This document shows, piece after piece, positions 26,511 to 35,927 of a stretch of DNA of 64,000 bases. The notes beneath the pieces are model-generated. The model did not search any database, was not told where the DNA came from, and saw only the letters and a list, made by a program, of their open reading frames with translations. This DNA is from Curtobacterium herbarum (GTDB lineage: Bacteria > Actinomycetota > Actinomycetes > Actinomycetales > Microbacteriaceae), in contig NZ_JAFBBT010000001.1 of NCBI RefSeq assembly GCF_016907335.1, positions 3,410,001 through 3,474,000 on the forward strand. Direction: 5' to 3'. The translations under genes and the position numbers were made by a program. The first letter of the stretch is position 1, and the number at the start of each line of letters is the position of its first letter.

Positions 26511-27697
26511 CGGTGCGCTCCCGTGTTCGTCTCGCCCGCACTCGTGGTGCCGTCGTGGCGGACCGCGGGGGTGTCGTAGCCGAAGTACCGCGGGCCGGCC
26601 AGGCGCAGGCCGTCCGGGGAGTGCCAGCGCTCGTCGGCCGGTGCGGTGACGATCCGGATGCGGGCGCCGAAGCGCAGGGCCTCGGTGGTGATCGGCTCGC
26701 CGGTCTCGGCGTCCAACGTGATGACGAGGTCGGGAGTCGTGGTGCGGACCTGGCCGGCCACCTCGACCAGCAGGTGCTCGTTCTGGAACCGGAGCACCGC
26801 CTCCAGGCCGGTGTCGCCGCCGGAACCGGCGATGCGGGCCGTGCCACGGGCGAACCCGGTGACGGTCTTGCGCTCGATGTCGGCGACCTTGCCCTCGAAC
26901 ACGACCGTGCCGCCGAGCACCTCGGTGACCGCCGTGACGGGGTCGGTGTTCTCGCTGCGTGCGCGGACCAGCGTCTCGCCGAGCCGGACGCTCAGCGACA
27001 GGCTGCCGCGGACGAACGACTCCTTCACCTGCGCGCCGGACATGGCGTACTGCGCCGTGATCGCGGAGCAGCCCATCTCGACCGTCGCCGTGCGGGCGAG
27101 CCGTTCCGCCCACCGGTTGTCGACCGTGTCGAAGACGGCGGTGTTGCCCTTTTCGTCGGCCAGGGCCATCGGTGTCGCGCTGACCCCGGACAGGGTCGGC
27201 AGCACCATCTGCACCTCGGGGAAGGCGCGGCCCATGCCGTCGCCGTCGACCAGGGGCAGGCCGAGCTCGGCCGCGGCGACGATCGGTGTCGTCGAGTTCA
27301 CGCCGCCGACCTCGATGCAGGCCAGGTGGGTGGGGGTGACGCCGAGGAACGCCGACAGGCTGCGGATGGCCTCGGCGAACTGGCCGGCCGACGGCAGCTT
27401 CTCGACCATCACGGTGGGGGCGCCGATCATCGCGACCGAGAGCACCACGGCGTCGTCGGGCAGGTCCTCGACCTGGACGATCTCGACCGGGCCGTGGGCG
27501 CGGACGGCGGCCTCGGCGAGCAGGCGTCCGATGTAGGGGTCACCGCCGCCGCCGGTGCCGAGGATCGCGGCGCCGCGGGCGAGGGCGGAGCAGTCGGCGC
27601 CGATGGCGGCGAGGAGGGGCGCGGCGGCGGCGTGCGCGGCGGCGCGGGGCCCTGCTTGGGCGGCGGCGGCGCGGGGCGCGGCCTGCGTGGCGCTCAT
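26507..27697 (-). CDS. DUF917 / S-methyl-thiohydantoin desulfurase family protein
   Basis: This 396-residue paralog of the next gene has an extra Ala-rich N-terminal tail of about 30 residues. The family motifs are ALARGAAILGTGGGGDPYIG, VAMIGAPTVMVEKLPS, EVGGVNSTTPIVAAAELGLP, VDGDGMGRAFPEVQM, TAQYAMSGAQVKES and DLVITLDAETGEPITTEAL. It is translationally coupled by ATGA overlaps both to the hydantoinase upstream and to the second DUF917 gene downstream. It most likely acts with the hydantoinase on a cyclic imide or thiohydantoin. The substrate cannot be read from the sequence. Confidence 0.85.
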   Translation of the reverse strand: MSATQAAPRAAAAQAGPRAAAHAAAAPLLAAIGADCSALARGAAILGTGGGGDPYIGRLLAEAAVRAHGPVEIVQVEDLPDDAVVLSVAMIGAPTVMVEKLPSAGQFAEAIRSLSAFLGVTPTHLACIEVGGVNSTTPIVAAAELGLPLVDGDGMGRAFPEVQMVLPTLSGVSATPMALADEKGNTAVFDTVDNRWAERLARTATVEMGCSAITAQYAMSGAQVKESFVRGSLSLSVRLGETLVRARSENTDPVTAVTEVLGGTVVFEGKVADIERKTVTGFARGTARIAGSGGDTGLEAVLRFQNEHLLVEVAGQVRTTTPDLVITLDAETGEPITTEALRFGARIRIVTAPADERWHSPDGLRLAGPRYFGYDTPAVRHDGTTSAGETNTGAHR

Positions 27698-29265
27698 CGG
27701 ACCAGCGCCCCGAGTGCCAGGTCGCCGAGTGCCAGGTCGCCGACGGCCTTGGCGCGGATCCGCGTCGCGTTGCCCGGCAGGTACGGGATCGGGACCTCGT
27801 CGAAGTCGACGATGTCCACCGAGCCGGGGTCGGCGCCGGCCGCGATCGCTCGGTCGACCGCCTCTTGCCGGGCCTCGTCGACCACGGCGGACCGGCGGCC
27901 GTCGCTGATCGCGTAGACCTTGTCGACCTCACCGCTGACCTGCGCGATCGCCGCACCGATGGCGTTGGCGACCGAGTAGTGCTCCGGGCGGTGCACGGTG
28001 CCGAGTCCGGGCAGGGTGTCCGGCAGCAGCACCGAGCCGCCGCCGACCGCCACGACGGGCAGCGGGTCGGACGAGGTGCGCATCCGCTCGACGATGTCGG
28101 CGACGCGCTCCGCGATGACGTCGAGCGCGCGGGCGGCGACCTCGGCCGGTACCCCTGCGACGAGCGACGGGTCCCCGATCGCACCACGACCACCGCGGAC
28201 GGCCACGTCGGTGGCGGTCAGGGTGGTGCCACCGAAGACCAGGCCCTCCTCGGTCAGGCGGTACCCGACGGAGTCCGGCCCGACGACGCTGCCGTCCTCG
28301 CGGATGCGGGAGCCGCCGCCGATGCCGACGGACAGGACGTCGGGCATCCGGAAGTTCGTGCGGATGCCGGCGACGGCGACCTCGCCCGTGGCCTCACGGG
28401 GGAAGCCCGCGGTCAGGACGCCGACGTCGCTCGTCGTGCCGCCGACGTCGACGACGGCGCAGGTGTCGAAGCCGGACAGCACCGCTGCGCCACGCATCGA
28501 GTTCGTCGGGCCCGAGGCGAACGTCGCGACCGGGTAGCGACGGGCGTACTCGACGTCCATCAGGGTGCCGTCGTTCTGGCTCAGGAAGAGCGGTGCGTCG
28601 ATGCCGCTGCCCGTGACGGACCCGGACAGGCCGTCGACGATGCGGTCGGCGAGCTCGCGGAGTGCCGCGTTGATGATCGTCGCGTTCTCGCGCTCGAGCA
28701 GCCCGATGCGACCGATCTCGGACGACAGCGAGAACGCCACGTCCGGCCCGAGCTCGGCGGCCATGATCTCCTGCGCGCGCTGCTCGAACTCGTCGTTGAT
28801 CGGGGAGAACACCGACGAGATGGCGACGGAACGGATGCCCGCGGCCGCGATGGCACCGGCGTGCCGCTTGAGTTCCTCGGGGTCGAGCTCCGAGATGACG
28901 CGGCCGTCGAACTCGTGCCCGCCGTGGGCCAGGAACGGTTGCGCGTGCACGGCCGACACCAGGTGCGCGGGCCAGTCTGTGAACGGTGGCAGCGACGCCG
29001 TCGCCGGCAGACCCAGGCGGACGGCGGCGGTGGGGGCGAGGCCGCGTGCCTCGACCAGGGCGTTGATGAAGTGGGTGGTGCCGATCATCACGCCGTCGAT
29101 GTCCGTGGGGCCGAAGGCGTGCTGCTCGCGCAGGCCGTCGAGCGCGGCGACGATGCCCGAGGTGACGTCGGGGGTGGTGGACCGCTTGACCGCCGCACGG
29201 ACGGTGCTGCCGTCCATCAGGACGGCGTCCGTGTTGGTGCCGCCGACGTCGATGCCGATGCGCAT
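27694..29265 (-). CDS. hydantoinase/oxoprolinase family protein (HyuA-like)
   Basis: This 523-residue ATP-dependent cyclic-amide hydrolase subunit of the hydantoinase A/oxoprolinase type has the N-terminal phosphate-binding motif GIDVGGTNTDAVLMDG, then GTTHFINALVEARGL, SLSSEIGRIGLLERENATIINA, a second phosphate motif VVDVGGTTSDVGVLTAG and GGGSIRI-like glycines (SVGIGGGSRIREDG). It is at the short end for HyuA, as in DUF917-linked homologs, with no HyuB partner nearby. A short direct repeat encodes DLALGDLALG at the C-terminus. ATG at 29265 starts the actin-like fold directly. Confidence 0.88.
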   Translation of the reverse strand: MRIGIDVGGTNTDAVLMDGSTVRAAVKRSTTPDVTSGIVAALDGLREQHAFGPTDIDGVMIGTTHFINALVEARGLAPTAAVRLGLPATASLPPFTDWPAHLVSAVHAQPFLAHGGHEFDGRVISELDPEELKRHAGAIAAAGIRSVAISSVFSPINDEFEQRAQEIMAAELGPDVAFSLSSEIGRIGLLERENATIINAALRELADRIVDGLSGSVTGSGIDAPLFLSQNDGTLMDVEYARRYPVATFASGPTNSMRGAAVLSGFDTCAVVDVGGTTSDVGVLTAGFPREATGEVAVAGIRTNFRMPDVLSVGIGGGSRIREDGSVVGPDSVGYRLTEEGLVFGGTTLTATDVAVRGGRGAIGDPSLVAGVPAEVAARALDVIAERVADIVERMRTSSDPLPVVAVGGGSVLLPDTLPGLGTVHRPEHYSVANAIGAAIAQVSGEVDKVYAISDGRRSAVVDEARQEAVDRAIAAGADPGSVDIVDFDEVPIPYLPGNATRIRAKAVGDLALGDLALGALVR

Positions 29266-29320
29266 GGGGGTTCCCTTCGGTGGTGCGGGTGGTTCGTGCG
29301 GTGCTTCGGTGGGGCGGGGG

Positions 29321-30742
29321 TCAGGCGGACGGCTCGGCGGCTGCGGCGGCCGGGGCGGTTGCGGGGGTGCCCTGCTCGGTCGCTGCCGTGTGGGCCACGG
29401 CCGCCGGTGCCGCCTCGGTCCGACTGACACCGACGCCGCGGATCAGCCCGACCTTGCCGGCGACCACGTAGAGCACGAAGGCGATGACCACGGAGTTGAT
29501 CGACGGGATCCCGACGGCGACGAAGTACCCGCAGAGCGAGGCGATCGCCCAGATGACCAGGGTCGCCGGCACCCAGGTGGGCGAGGTCGCCGGGATGGAC
29601 TCGGCGTCGCTCAGCTCGCGGCGCCAGCGCTTCACGACGAAGTACTCCGCCACCATGATCCCGGCGATGGGCGGGAAGACGACCCCGAGCACGGACAGGA
29701 ACGGTGTGAGGGCCCCGAGGAACCCGACCGCGGCGAGCAACGACCCGACGACGCCCATCACGAGCGTCACGAGCCCGCGGTTCACCTGCTTGCCGAACAC
29801 CGCGTCGATGAAGTTCGTGACGCCGAGGCTCGAGCTGTAGATGTTCCAGTCGTTGATCTTGAACGTGCCGAGCAGGATCACGAGGATGCCGACCCAGCCG
29901 ACGCTCGACGTGATCACGCGGGTGATGTCCGCGGAGCCGACGGCGTGTGCGAGCAGGACCCCGGCCAGGCCGATGACGTACTCGCCGAGCGTCACGCCGA
30001 GCAGCGTCTGCTTCACGACGTCACCGACCGACCGGTTGAAGCGCGTCATGTCGGGCGTGATCACCGCACCGACGATGAACCCGCCGGCCACCAGGGTGGT
30101 CCCCGCCACGAAGCTCAGCTGCGGACCGGCCGGAGCACGCGCGGCGAGCTCGGCGATCGAGTGCCGGCTCAGCTCGACGACGACCGCCCAGCCGACGAGC
30201 ACCAGGAACAGCGGCACGGTCACGTTCGCCAGCCACTGCATCGAGTGGAACCCGCGCAGGACGATCGCGGTGACGAGCAGCCCGAACACGAGCGACCACG
30301 CCCAGGCGGGCAGGATCGGCAGGATCGAGACGAGGCCGGCCGCCGAGACGCCCGACTGGATGCCGAACCAGCCGATCAGGCTCAGTCCGATCGCCAGCCC
30401 GACCAGCGCCGAACCGGCCTTGCCGAACCCGGTCCAGCGGGCGATGACCGAGGTGTTCAGGCCCTCCTTGACGCCGATGACCCCGACGAGCACCGAGACG
30501 ATCTCCAGGATCACGGCACCGAGGGTGATCGCCCAGAAGGCGTCCCAGAAGCGCATGCCGAAGCCGAGCGTCGCACCGAGCAGGAACTGGGACAGCGCCG
30601 AGATCTGCCCGAAGCGCTGCACGGCGACCTGGAACCAGCCGTAGCGCGCGGACATCGGGACTCGGCTGAGCGAGTAGTCGTCGACGGCGACCGACTCGGA
30701 ACGGGGGGTTCGTGGTGCTGACACTGCGGTCTCGCTGGCCAT
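29321..30742 (-). CDS. NCS1 family permease (cytosine permease/CodB-like)
   Basis: This 473-residue transporter with about 12 membrane helices has the family pattern SLSRVPMSARYGWFQVAVQRFGQ, GLSLIGWFGIQSGVSAAGLV, TPDMTRFNRSVGDVV and NDWNIYSSSLGVTNF. NCS1 members import cytosine, allantoin, hydantoins and related bases. As first gene of an operon with a HyuA-like hydantoinase and DUF917 enzymes under a PucR regulator, it most likely imports the hydantoin-like substrate. The Ala/Thr/Pro-rich tail after residue 430 is not conserved. The promoter should lie in 30743-30892, the gap shared with divergent nucS. Confidence 0.88.
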   Translation of the reverse strand: MASETAVSAPRTPRSESVAVDDYSLSRVPMSARYGWFQVAVQRFGQISALSQFLLGATLGFGMRFWDAFWAITLGAVILEIVSVLVGVIGVKEGLNTSVIARWTGFGKAGSALVGLAIGLSLIGWFGIQSGVSAAGLVSILPILPAWAWSLVFGLLVTAIVLRGFHSMQWLANVTVPLFLVLVGWAVVVELSRHSIAELAARAPAGPQLSFVAGTTLVAGGFIVGAVITPDMTRFNRSVGDVVKQTLLGVTLGEYVIGLAGVLLAHAVGSADITRVITSSVGWVGILVILLGTFKINDWNIYSSSLGVTNFIDAVFGKQVNRGLVTLVMGVVGSLLAAVGFLGALTPFLSVLGVVFPPIAGIMVAEYFVVKRWRRELSDAESIPATSPTWVPATLVIWAIASLCGYFVAVGIPSINSVVIAFVLYVVAGKVGLIRGVGVSRTEAAPAAVAHTAATEQGTPATAPAAAAAEPSA

Positions 30743-30892
30743 CGTGGCTCCTCGGTGCGGGGTGTCGGCGTGGGCCGATCGGGGTGGGAGCCACGGTAGG
30801 ACGGCTTCGGATCGTGGAACATGTGCAGAACGTCGTTACAGGCGTGTGAATCCGTGCGTGCTGCACAGGCCGCGTCGAGCCCTCCGCCCGGT

Positions 30893-30898
30893 TAGGCT
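30893..30898 (+). promoter_or_regulatory. -10 element of nucS, probably leaderless
   Basis: TAGGCT ends 6 nt before the nucS GTG at 30905 and no Shine-Dalgarno sequence precedes the start. The same hexamer recurs at 31686-31691, 9 nt before the ATG of the next gene. Confidence 0.55.
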
Positions 30899-30904
30899 TC
30901 CGGG

Positions 30905-31600
30905 GTGCGTCTCGTCATCGCCCGCTGCTCCGTCGACTACGCCGGTCGCCTGTCGGCCCACCTCCCCCTCGCGAACCGCCTGCTCATGCTGAAGGCGGAC
31001 GGCTCGCTGCTCGTCCACTCCGACGGCGGCAGCTACAAGCCGCTGAACTGGATGAGCCCGCCGTGCTCGATCGCGATGGCCGAGCCGGACGAGGACCAGG
31101 CCGCCGCCGGCATCACCCAGGTGTGGACGGTGACCCAGAAGAAGACGCAGGACCGCCTGATCGTCAGCATCCACGAGGTGTTCGCCGACGAGTCGCACGA
31201 CCTGGGCGTCGACCCGGGCCTGGTGAAGGACGGGGTCGAGGCGCACCTGCAGCAGCTCCTCGCCGAGCAGATCGAACTCCTGGGCGACGGGCACACGCTG
31301 GTCCGCCGCGAGTACATGACCGCCATCGGGCCGGTCGACATCCTGGCGCGTGACGACGCCGGTGCGAGCGTCGCGGTCGAGATGAAGCGCAACGCCAACA
31401 TCGACGCCGTCGAGCAGCTCACCCGCTACCTCGAGCTGATGAACCGGGACCCGCACCTGCGTCCGGTGCAGGGCGTGCTGGCGGCGCAGTCGTTCGCCCC
31501 GCAGGCGCGCACCCTCGCCGAGGACCGCGGGATCCGCTGCCTGGTCCTCGACTACGACGAGATGCGCGGCATCGAGGGCGGGCACGCCCGCCTGTTCTGA
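30905..31600 (+). CDS. nucS: mismatch-specific endonuclease NucS/EndoMS
   Basis: This enzyme cleaves both strands at G-T, G-G and T-T mismatches and provides mismatch repair in actinobacteria that lack MutS/MutL. The 231-residue protein has the N-terminal DNA-binding/dimerisation part ([35 protein letters not shown]) and the C-terminal PD-(D/E)xK-type nuclease core ([13 protein letters not shown], then [22 protein letters not shown]). It ends HARLF, the C-terminal type that in homologs contacts the beta clamp. The GTG start matches homologs. It stands alone with its own promoter. Confidence 0.95.
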   Translation: MRLVIARCSVDYAGRLSAHLPLANRLLMLKADGSLLVHSDGGSYKPLNWMSPPCSIAMAEPDEDQAAAGITQVWTVTQKKTQDRLIVSIHEVFADESHDLGVDPGLVKDGVEAHLQQLLAEQIELLGDGHTLVRREYMTAIGPVDILARDDAGASVAVEMKRNANIDAVEQLTRYLELMNRDPHLRPVQGVLAAQSFAPQARTLAEDRGIRCLVLDYDEMRGIEGGHARLF

Positions 31601-31700
31601 CGGGAGGCCCGTCCCGGCCCCGCCCCGCGCCTCCGGCCCCGTCCCGTCCACCTGGCCCCGGACCGACCGCCAGGCACGTCGCGGCTAGGCTGGACAGGTC

Positions 31701-32375
31701 ATGACCAACAGCCCGGAGCGTCCCTTCACCACCGTCCTGTTCGACCTCGACGGCACCATCAGCGACTCGGCTCCGGGCATCCTCGAGAGCCTGACGCACA
31801 CGTTCCAGCAGGTCGGCGTCCCGGTACCGGACCAGGCCACGCTGATGTCGTTCGTCGGGCCGCCGATCCTCGACACCTTCCGCATCGCGATGGGCATGGA
31901 CGACGAGCTCACCGAGCGCACCCTGGCCGTGTACCGCGAGCACTACCTGTCGCACGGGGCCCTCGACAGCCTGATGTACCCGGGGATCGACGTCGTCCTG
32001 CACACCCTGCACGAGGCCGGCGTGCCGATCTCGACCGCGACGAGCAAGCCCGAGACCCCGGCAACGTACATCCTCGAGCACTACGGCCTGACCGGGGACA
32101 TCGACATCATCACCGGTGCGAGCGACGACGAGGTCCGCTCCGCCAAGGCCGACGTCGTCGAGGAGGCCCTGCGTCGCCTGCGCGCCCGGGGGTTCGACGT
32201 GTCCCACCCGGTGCTCGTCGGCGACCGGCTGCACGACGTCGAGGGTGCCGCGGCCCACGGCGTCCCGACGATCTTCGCGGAGTGGGGCTACGGCTCCCCC
32301 GCCGAGGCGCAGGGCACCATCGCGCAGGCGGCGACCCCGCTCGACCTGCTGCCGATCCTGCTGCCGTCCGCATGA
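31701..32375 (+). CDS. HAD family hydrolase (phosphoglycolate phosphatase-like)
   Basis: This 224-residue haloacid-dehalogenase phosphatase has motif I TVLFDLDGTISDS, motif II ISTATSKPETP and motif III/IV PVLVGDRLHDVEGAAAHGV. The helical cap between motifs I and II is of the Gph/PpaX type. It removes phosphate from small phosphorylated metabolites, with an unknown substrate. A TAGGCT -10 element at 31686-31691 gives a very short or absent leader. The stop overlaps the MFS start by ATGA, so the two genes are co-translated. Confidence 0.88.
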   Translation: MTNSPERPFTTVLFDLDGTISDSAPGILESLTHTFQQVGVPVPDQATLMSFVGPPILDTFRIAMGMDDELTERTLAVYREHYLSHGALDSLMYPGIDVVLHTLHEAGVPISTATSKPETPATYILEHYGLTGDIDIITGASDDEVRSAKADVVEEALRRLRARGFDVSHPVLVGDRLHDVEGAAAHGVPTIFAEWGYGSPAEAQGTIAQAATPLDLLPILLPSA

Positions 32376-33643
32376 CCACCGGCATGGTCCGGTCCGGCCT
32401 GCGCGGCGCCGCCTGGCTGCTGCCGGCCGCGATCGTCCTGGTCGCGCTGAACTTCCGTGGGCCGATCGTCGCCCCGGCGCCGGTGATCGGGGACGTCCGC
32501 GCCGACCTCGGCATGACCGCGACGGTCGCCGGGCTCCTCACCACGATCCCGGTGCTCTGCTTCGCCCTCGCGACGCCGTTCGCCAGCTGGGTGATCGCCC
32601 GCTTCACCGCGGAGCGTGCGGTGTCGCTGTCGCTCGTCATCGTGCTGGTGGGGACCGTCGTCCGGTCGATCCCGCACGAGGCCGCCCTGCTCATCGGCAC
32701 CGCGGTGATCGGCATCGGCATCACGATCGGCAACGTGGTGGTCCCGGTCGTGATCCGCCGCGACACCTCGCCGGAGCGGGTCGGCCTGGTCACCGGTGTC
32801 TACACGTCGGCGCTCAACGTCGGGTCGATGATCACTTCGCTCGGCACCGCGCCGATCGCGGCCGCGTGGGGCTGGCCCGTCGCGATCGCGGTGTGGGGCG
32901 TCCTGGCGCTCATCGCCGCGGCCGCGTGGACCTACACGGTCGGAGCCGGCCCGGCCTGGCGCGGCACCGACCACGACTCGGAGCCGCTGCCCGTCACCGG
33001 GCCGATCGACCAGGTGCTCGACACCGGGTCGGTGCGGACCGTCGCACCGCGCGGGGACGCCGCCGTCGTCGAGACCCTGCCGCACCCCGCCAAGCGCTGG
33101 GTGACCTGGGGACTCATGCTCGCGTTCGGCGGGCAGGCGTTCTCGTACTACGCGCTCACCGCGTGGATCCCGACGCTGCTGCACGACGAGATCGGCTTCG
33201 ACACGGCGTCCTCGGGTGCGAGCTCGTCGGTGTTCCAGATCCTCGCGGTCGTCGGGGCGCTCGGGGTCCCCGTGCTCGCCAGCCGGTTCCGGCCGCGGGC
33301 CATCATCGTCCTGGTCGCGTTCTTCTGGCTGGCGATGCCACTCGGGCTCCTGGCCGCCCCGCAGCTCTGGCTGCTGTGGTCCGTGCTCGGCGGCGCAGCC
33401 CAGGGTGGCGGCATCACGATCATCTTCATCGTCATCGTCCGGCTGGTGTCGAACGACGACGACGCCCGTCGGATGTCCGCGTTCGTGCAGGGTGGCGGGT
33501 ACCTGCTCGGGTCCGCCGGGCCCCTCGTCGCGGGCGCGTTGCACGGGGCCACCAGCGGGTGGACGGCGCCGCTGCTCACCGTCCTGGTCGCGGTGCTGCT
33601 GCTCGGCGTCGTCGGGTCGGTGTCGGCGCGCAAGGTCGGCTGA
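32372..33643 (+). CDS. MFS transporter, CynX/NimT family
   Basis: This 423-residue permease has 12 hydrophobic helices. The early segment ALNFRGPIVAPAPVIGDVRADLGMTATVAGLLTTIP is characteristic of the CynX/NimT (cyanate or 2-nitroimidazole) branch of MFS. The central hydrophilic loop at about 200-245 is long. The start is set by the ATGA overlap with the HAD phosphatase gene. The substrate is unknown. It ends at the first unit of a 9-bp tandem repeat, which supplies the stop codon. Confidence 0.85.
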   Translation: MTTGMVRSGLRGAAWLLPAAIVLVALNFRGPIVAPAPVIGDVRADLGMTATVAGLLTTIPVLCFALATPFASWVIARFTAERAVSLSLVIVLVGTVVRSIPHEAALLIGTAVIGIGITIGNVVVPVVIRRDTSPERVGLVTGVYTSALNVGSMITSLGTAPIAAAWGWPVAIAVWGVLALIAAAAWTYTVGAGPAWRGTDHDSEPLPVTGPIDQVLDTGSVRTVAPRGDAAVVETLPHPAKRWVTWGLMLAFGGQAFSYYALTAWIPTLLHDEIGFDTASSGASSSVFQILAVVGALGVPVLASRFRPRAIIVLVAFFWLAMPLGLLAAPQLWLLWSVLGGAAQGGGITIIFIVIVRLVSNDDDARRMSAFVQGGGYLLGSAGPLVAGALHGATSGWTAPLLTVLVAVLLLGVVGSVSARKVG

Positions 33644-33693
33644 CCAGGCTGACCAGGCTGACCAGGCTGACCAGGCCGACCAGGCCGACCAGG
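33641..33693. repeat. 9-bp tandem repeat (TGACCAGGC) spanning a stop codon
   Basis: Six head-to-tail copies of TGACCAGGC, with the last two starting CGACC, run from the MFS stop codon into the intergenic region. Slippage here would not change the protein. The remaining 150 bp up to the glycosyltransferase hold no gene. Confidence 0.9.
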
Positions 33694-33842
33694 AGATCTG
33701 CCTGACCTGGCTGGGAGATCCGGCGCGCCGCTCGGTGTCCGCTGGGTGTCGTCTCAGCGTCCGCCGACGATCAGCAGCGCTCTGGCGGCCCCACTGCGGC
33801 TGATCCATCGGCTGGACCGCCATCGTCCCGGATGTGGACGAG

Positions 33843-35912
33843 ATGACGAGACCCGCACGCTGGCGCGACGAGCACCCCGGCGCACGCTGGACCCTCGTCG
33901 GCATCCTGGTCGGCGCCGCCGTGCTGTTCTCGTGGAACCTCGCCCGCGGCGGTGACTTCACCTTCTACCAGGCGGCCGCCCGGTCGATGTCCGAGTCCTG
34001 GGCCGCGTTGGCCTCCGGGGCGTTCGACCCGGGCGCGACGGTCACGCTCGACAAGCTCAGCGGCTTCGCGGTCCCGCAGGCGCTGAGCCTGCGGCTGCTC
34101 GGGGACTCGACCGCGGCCCTCGCGTTCCCCCAGGTGGTCGAGGGGCTCGTCACCATCTGGGCGTGCTCCCTCGTCGGACTGCGCTGGGCGGGTCCGGGCA
34201 CCGGCCTGGTCGCCGCGGCCGCCGCGGCGACGACGCCCGTCTTCGTGTCGATGTTCGCGCACCCGATGGAGGACGCGATGGTCACGGCGGCGCTGGCGGT
34301 CGCGCTCTGCTGCTGGCAGCGGTCGGTGCTGACCGGGACGTGGTGGCCGCTCGTCGCCGCGGGCCTGGCCGTCGGCGTCGGGTTCCAGGCGAAGATGCTG
34401 CAGGCCTGGTTGGTACTCCCCGCGCTGCTGCTCGGCACGTGGCTCGGCACGGCGCACGGCCGACGGCTGGTGCGGACGTCGGTCCTGGCGGCCGTCGCGG
34501 TCGTGTCGTCACTGTCGTGGACGGTCGCGTTGGCCCTCGTGCCCGCGGGGCAGCGGCCGTGGATCGACGGCTCGACGGACAACGACCCGTTCGCCATGGT
34601 GTTCGGGTACAACGGCTCGGGCCGGTTCCTGCCCGGGCTCTTCCCCGGCGCGGTGCCCGCCGAACACGGCACGTCCCCGTGGATCCACCGGATCGCCGGG
34701 GCGGGCGACGGGACCGGTCTGACGAAGCTCGTCGACCCGCAGTACGCGACGCAGGTCGAGTGGCTGCTGCCCGCCGCGGTCCTCGGTGCGGTGCTCGCGC
34801 TGCTGTCCCTCCGCGCACGGACCGGGCCGGACGGAGCACGACAGGACGACCGCGCTCGTCAGGCCACCCGGGCCACCCGGGCCACGGCGGTCACCCTGCT
34901 CGTCTGGACCGGCACCGCCGCCGCGGTCCTGTCGGCCGTCCACATCCCGCACACCGCGTACGTCGCAGCGCTCGGGGTGCAGCTGTGCCTGCTGGCCGCC
35001 TCGGGGTGGCGCGGCGCGGTGGTGCTGCTCCGCGCCTCCCGGCCGGTGCCCCGGTACACGCTCGCCGTCCTGCTGCTGGTCGAGACGGTCTGGTGGCGGT
35101 GGCTGGACCGCACGGGCGGGACGCCCGAGGTCCTGGCGCGGCCCGCGGTCCTGGTGGGGCTGGCGGCCGCCGCCGTCGCGCTGGTCCTCGCCGCGGTCCC
35201 CCGGGGCCACTGGTCCACACGACGTGCCGGTGCCGACGACCGGTCCGGCCGACGGCGCCTGCGGGGCCTGGTCGCCGTCGCGACCGCCGCCGCGCTCCTC
35301 GCCGGACCGGCCGCGTTCTCGCTGCAGGCCCTGGACGCCAAGCGCGACGGGTCCGGCGAGGACGCCTCCGTCGGGACCGTCGACAGCCTGGCGGCACGCG
35401 GCGCGCACGGGGACCGCGAGGTCTTCCACGTGTCGTCGCCCGCGTTCACCGGCGGGACGACGTCGACGGCGTCCGACATCCGGGTGCTCGTCCGGACCGC
35501 GCTCGGGCTCGGCGGCGGACGCGACGGGCGGCCGCTGTTCCTGTCCGACTCGTGGCGGGTCTCCGCCCCGGTGATCGCCAGCACCGGTCGGGCCGTGCTC
35601 ACCGACGGCGGCTACTCCGGACGCGTCCCGGTCTTCACGGTCGGTCAGGTGCGCGCCCAGGTCCGTTCCGGGGTCCGGCTGCTCGTGGAGCGCGCGAGTG
35701 CCTCCTCGCACGACCCGGTCCGCCAGTACGTGGCGCACGACCCCTGCCGATCGGTGCGGCGATTCGTACCCGGCGTGCGGCCCGGGTCGTCCGACCAGTC
35801 GCGCCTCCGCTCCGGCCGTCACACCGGGCCGGCCGACCGGGAGGCCCGCCACCCGTCCGGCGCCTCGGCCCACGACCGGCCGACGGGCTGGACCCTCTGG
35901 CAGTGCCGCTGA
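33843..35912 (+). CDS. ArnT/PMT-like membrane glycosyltransferase
   Basis: This 689-residue GT-C-fold membrane protein has about ten or eleven hydrophobic helices, then a soluble C-terminal domain from about residue 490. The early loop carries TFYQAAARSMSESW in the position of the catalytic acidic loop, then LDKLSGFAVPQALSLRLLG and AHPMEDAMVTAALAVALCCWQ. FAMVFGYNGSGRF is typical of actinobacterial 'ArnT family glycosyltransferase' proteins, which move a sugar from a polyprenyl-phosphate donor to a cell-envelope acceptor. ATG at 33843 is used, and an in-frame GTG at 33834 is equally possible. No polyprenyl-glycosyl synthase is next to it. Confidence 0.8.
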   Translation: MTRPARWRDEHPGARWTLVGILVGAAVLFSWNLARGGDFTFYQAAARSMSESWAALASGAFDPGATVTLDKLSGFAVPQALSLRLLGDSTAALAFPQVVEGLVTIWACSLVGLRWAGPGTGLVAAAAAATTPVFVSMFAHPMEDAMVTAALAVALCCWQRSVLTGTWWPLVAAGLAVGVGFQAKMLQAWLVLPALLLGTWLGTAHGRRLVRTSVLAAVAVVSSLSWTVALALVPAGQRPWIDGSTDNDPFAMVFGYNGSGRFLPGLFPGAVPAEHGTSPWIHRIAGAGDGTGLTKLVDPQYATQVEWLLPAAVLGAVLALLSLRARTGPDGARQDDRARQATRATRATAVTLLVWTGTAAAVLSAVHIPHTAYVAALGVQLCLLAASGWRGAVVLLRASRPVPRYTLAVLLLVETVWWRWLDRTGGTPEVLARPAVLVGLAAAAVALVLAAVPRGHWSTRRAGADDRSGRRRLRGLVAVATAAALLAGPAAFSLQALDAKRDGSGEDASVGTVDSLAARGAHGDREVFHVSSPAFTGGTTSTASDIRVLVRTALGLGGGRDGRPLFLSDSWRVSAPVIASTGRAVLTDGGYSGRVPVFTVGQVRAQVRSGVRLLVERASASSHDPVRQYVAHDPCRSVRRFVPGVRPGSSDQSRLRSGRHTGPADREARHPSGASAHDRPTGWTLWQCR

Positions 35913-35927
35913 CGGGACCGGCGCGGG

